Positions 7,585-10,228 of a DNA stretch of 10,228 nt are shown here, piece by piece. Numbering within the stretch: the first letter of the stretch is position 1; the number at the start of each line of letters is the position of its first letter. A model generated the notes under the pieces. That model did not search any database. It was not told the DNA's origin and saw only the letters and a list, made by a program, of their open reading frames with translations. The position numbers and the translations under genes are program-made. This stretch comes from Euperipatoides rowelli (Eukaryota > Onychophora > Udeonychophora > Euonychophora > Peripatopsidae): assembly GCA_003024985.2 (NCBI GenBank), contig PXIH01S0091103.1; one strand, 5' to 3'.

Positions 7585-8214
7585 CTTTAATTACTGTAGA
7601 TCATTATAAGTGAATGTTTGATAAGTATTCAAACTATTTTACTTTATCACAACATAAAATTTAAATTACAACAATATCTCTGCTCTAAATAATCTTGAAT
7701 ACATTAAAAAAAGACATAGGTATCTAAAAAAATTAATTTAGGATACTAAATTATGATTAATGGAATAGTAGAAATGAACACACAAAGAAAAATATAACTG
7801 ATGACCATTTCCTTTTTAAAATAAATTTCAGTATGGACCATCAATCTAAGTTGACAATTCATGTGGCAGGTATACATTGTTTGTTTGATACAAATTATTC
7901 AGAGTTTATTATTATTAAGAAACATAGAATATATACACTTAAATAGAGCATACAAATTGGGCTCTATACTTGAACAACGAAGAAAAAAAAAGAATTAAGT
8001 TTGTTAAAATATGATTTCTGGTCCTGTGAAGGATGTGAAAACATTCACATTAAATTCCAAATTAAAAATTAATTAGTATAAACGGAAATAAAATATTAAA
8101 AGTTTATGTACAAAACAAAAGTCAAATAATAAAGTCAATCCGGATAGGTTGAGAAAAATTCAAGATAGTACCTGAAAGTATCCATATATTAATATAAAGT
8201 TTGAGGTCTTTATT
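7585..8214. other. AT-rich stretch between hairpin and second hAT element
   Basis: No gene is supported except a weak candidate micro-exon at 7832-7869, listed separately. The remainder is A/T-rich with no recognised repeat. Confidence 0.4.
7832..7869 (+). CDS. Weak candidate micro-exon, 38 bp
   Basis: An acceptor-like tract (TTTCCTTTTTAAAATAAATTTCAG, ending 7831) precedes 38 bp that end CATGTGGCAG before a donor GTATAC (7870). One frame is open: one base, then MDHQSKLTIHVA, then one base left over. Its entry phase does not fit the phase-0 exit of the exon at 1149-1262, so the two cannot be joined directly. The leftover base is compatible with the acceptor at 9362 (G plus AG). Such signals are expected by chance in AT-rich DNA, and no family is recognisable. 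Confidence 0.2.
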
Positions 8215-8222
8215 ATATAGAT
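8215..8222. repeat. Left 8-bp target-site duplication (ATATAGAT) of the second hAT element
   Basis: ATATAGAT directly precedes CAGTGGTGGCC and recurs exactly at 8689-8696. Confidence 0.88.
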
Positions 8223-8688
8223 CAGTGGTGGCCAACAGAAATTTGATTGTAGCCCCAATCGGCATTTTAGAAATTTTCATTCGCCACATTAAAATAAATT
8301 AAAAAAAAACATGTTTTATAATAATTTTTCATATACCAGTTCTTCTTGTTGCCTAGCTGAATTATCAGTATCGAAATGTTGTTTTAAATATTTATCCATT
8401 TAACGGTGAAATAATTTTAATATAAATTCAAAATAATATGTAATATTAAAAATTGCACGTTAGTTGTTTATTGCAACAAACCATACGTGAAACTAAATTT
8501 AAAATCATGTAATGAGAAAACGCAACTCAAAAAACACCTATGATTAAATTTTGTTTGTTTTTAAATAAAAAAAAACATTCTTTTTACAACGTCATAGCCT
8601 TTAGGAATTAAATTCAAATTTAATATTTCAGTGGCAATGCCACATTCGCCACAAGCACATAACCCACTCGCCACATGTGGCGACTGTG
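8223..8688. mobile_element. Non-autonomous hAT-superfamily element, 466 bp
   Basis: The left end is CAGTGGTGGCCAACAG and the right end is CCACATGTGGCGACTGTG, which reads CACAGTCGCCAC on the other strand. The termini match only loosely beyond CA, but CAGTGGTGGCCAAC and GGCGACT(C/G)TG are familiar ends of animal hAT families. The exact 8-bp ATATAGAT duplication on both sides confirms a transposition event. Near the right end GCCAC repeats several times, including a perfect 14-bp palindrome CGCCACATGTGGCG at 8669-8682. CATTCGCCACA occurs near both ends (about 8278 and 8643), a plausible sub-terminal transposase-binding repeat. There is no coding capacity. The intact duplication and lack of a nested insertion suggest it is not ancient. 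Confidence 0.85.
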
Positions 8689-8696
8689 ATATAGAT
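8689..8696. repeat. Right 8-bp target-site duplication (ATATAGAT) of the second hAT element
   Basis: This is an exact copy of 8215-8222. It is followed almost at once by an 18-bp TTTAAATTTAAATTTAAA palindrome (8700-8717) that belongs to the host sequence. Confidence 0.88.
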
Positions 8697-9200
8697 GATT
8701 TTAAATTTAAATTTAAAGTCGATGAATTCCCAAGCAATTTAACATAAATGAAGTATAAAATTCAAATGGAATAAAACCAGTTTAAAAGCCAAATATTAAA
8801 ATAATTATCCATGCATGAATGAGTGAATCAATAAGAAATTTAAATTGGTTTAAAATATAATAAACTGATGTTGATTTGAAAACCCTACTCAGAAAAAAAA
8901 AGAATTCAATTTTTTTTGGGGAAGACTAAACTTGTACTGTATTATGTTTTGTAATTTACACAATTACTCTATAGATGGCGCAAATTTCAATTATTTTTTG
9001 TGTGTTTTGGGAGAAGCATGGATTATACTGTATTTTCAGAATTTTACAAGTAAGATAACAATGATTCTCTCTTCCTGTCACTAGAAATTATTAATACTTA
9101 AAAAAATGTTTTGTTTTTAAAAATATTGGCGTCACTGATCTGGTCTTAACAAAAATATTTCACTAATCATTTGTAGGCTATCCATGTCATTTTGAATTAT
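8697..9200. other. AT-rich stretch, no gene seen
   Basis: It holds the TTTAAATTTAAATTTAAA palindrome at 8700-8717 and a TAGATGGCGC word at 8972-8981, discussed as a possible CTCF-like core. Nothing else could be supported. Confidence 0.4.
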
Positions 9201-9593
9201 GGTAATTATGAGAAATTCATGATTGAAAATGATTTATATCCATCAAAAAAATCAGAATTATTTTTAATAAAATGTAACTTTTTAAAAATCTATTCTAATA
9301 ATGGTGATAGTTCTGTATCTTTTGCATATCTACATTAATCATTGAGCTTGTTTTCTCCTCAGAGTTTGTGAAAATGTGTGTAATTTTAAATGCTTTGCTT
9401 TAGACAATTTTAAAAAAAAAAGAGAAATATAATTATTGGCCCTTAATATATGGAAAAATAAGTGTGTTATTAAATGTTCTGTTTTGTCAAACAATTTTTA
9501 AATGTTATTTAGATTCCCTATAGGTTTACTGTATATATAATTTGTCTATGTGATAGATTTAAATTTAATGTCCAAACATAAAGATTGATCTCC
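9201..9593. repeat. First copy of an exact 393-bp tandem duplication
   Basis: It starts GGTAATTATGAG and ends GATTGATCTCC. It matches 9594-9986 base for base, including a run of ten A at about 9412-9421. It contains a good splice-acceptor-like tract (CTTGTTTTCTCCTCAG, ending 9362) but no clear donor. The bases outside the duplication (T before 9201, T after 9986) show no extra homology at the junction. Confidence 0.97.
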
Positions 9594-9986
9594 GGTAATT
9601 ATGAGAAATTCATGATTGAAAATGATTTATATCCATCAAAAAAATCAGAATTATTTTTAATAAAATGTAACTTTTTAAAAATCTATTCTAATAATGGTGA
9701 TAGTTCTGTATCTTTTGCATATCTACATTAATCATTGAGCTTGTTTTCTCCTCAGAGTTTGTGAAAATGTGTGTAATTTTAAATGCTTTGCTTTAGACAA
9801 TTTTAAAAAAAAAAGAGAAATATAATTATTGGCCCTTAATATATGGAAAAATAAGTGTGTTATTAAATGTTCTGTTTTGTCAAACAATTTTTAAATGTTA
9901 TTTAGATTCCCTATAGGTTTACTGTATATATAATTTGTCTATGTGATAGATTTAAATTTAATGTCCAAACATAAAGATTGATCTCC
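9594..9986. repeat. Second copy of the exact 393-bp tandem duplication
   Basis: This is a head-to-tail copy of 9201-9593, joined at CTCC|GGTAATT with no intervening bases. Because even the homopolymer length is preserved, it is either a very recent duplication or an assembly artefact, such as an unresolved haplotype overlap or a mis-joined read. Confidence 0.97.
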
Positions 9987-10228
9987 TAGGCTGAAGCTAT
10001 AGCAATTGCAGCAAACTGAATTTACATAAAAAATTCCACAAATGAACAAGAAAACAGCTAGATATGTATTTAAGATTAAACATTTATTGTATTAAATACT
10101 GTATATTAGGAAAAATACCAACAGATCATTATAATTAATTAAATTATCTGAAGAAGGGCTCAAAAGATAATTGGAATGGTGTGGAAATAAATTTAATGAT
10201 GACTTTATAAGATTAAAAATTAATTTTA
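9987..10228. other. AT-rich tail of the window, no gene seen
   Basis: No coding segment, repeat match or transposon end was detected in the last 242 bases. Confidence 0.45.

Noticed and set aside
8700-8717. TTTAAATTTAAATTTAAA palindrome as a regulatory site
   Set aside because: It is a simple A/T hexamer repetition. Nothing separates it from compositional chance.

Overview
This is a strongly AT-rich, gene-poor stretch of an animal (metazoan) nuclear genome. The evidence is the lack of any long open reading frame, canonical GT/AG intron borders around short coding stretches, several non-autonomous DNA transposons with intact target-site duplications, and satellite-like repeats. Recurrent words such as TAGGCCTA and TACTGTATATACTGTA suggest a marine or aquatic invertebrate, possibly a crustacean, but this is only an impression and no gene fixes the taxon. 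Two single N bases (4441, 6123) show that it comes from a draft assembly. No prokaryotic operon, CRISPR array, tRNA or rRNA was seen.

Layout. 1-277 is a 27/24-bp minisatellite that runs off the left edge, followed to about 490 by a degenerate ~50-bp repeat. 1149-1262 is the one convincing coding piece: a 114-bp phase 0-0 internal exon on the + strand, coding an acidic 38-residue segment of an unrecognised protein. From about 1605 to 3413 lies an old, diverged tandem repeat (period ~270-300 bp). Its second unit is split by a 1150-bp hAT-type element (1973-3122) with a perfect 8-bp target duplication. 3131-4157 is plain AT-rich DNA after the repeat ends. 4158-5562 is richer in GC and may be a long terminal repeat of a minus-strand LTR retrotransposon, with a polypurine tract at its right edge; this call is weak. 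6058-6213 is a 156-bp PIF/Harbinger-type MITE flanked by TTA. 7323-7584 is a nearly perfect hairpin: 119-bp arms, 2 mismatches, 24-bp spacer. 8223-8688 is a second hAT-type element (466 bp) flanked by a perfect 8-bp ATATAGAT duplication. 9201-9986 is an exact head-to-tail duplication of a 393-bp unit.

The most economical reading is intronic or intergenic DNA of a large gene or gene-poor region on the + strand. One clear exon and up to two weak exon candidates (7832-7869; the splice acceptor duplicated at 9362 and 9755) are embedded in transposon and repeat debris. The elements do not form a pathway or system. The items most worth checking are the near-perfect hairpin, the exact 393-bp duplication, the precise hAT insertion into an older tandem repeat, and the minus-strand reading frame that stays open through the minisatellite. 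I found no evidence for a novel defence, toxin or biosynthetic system.
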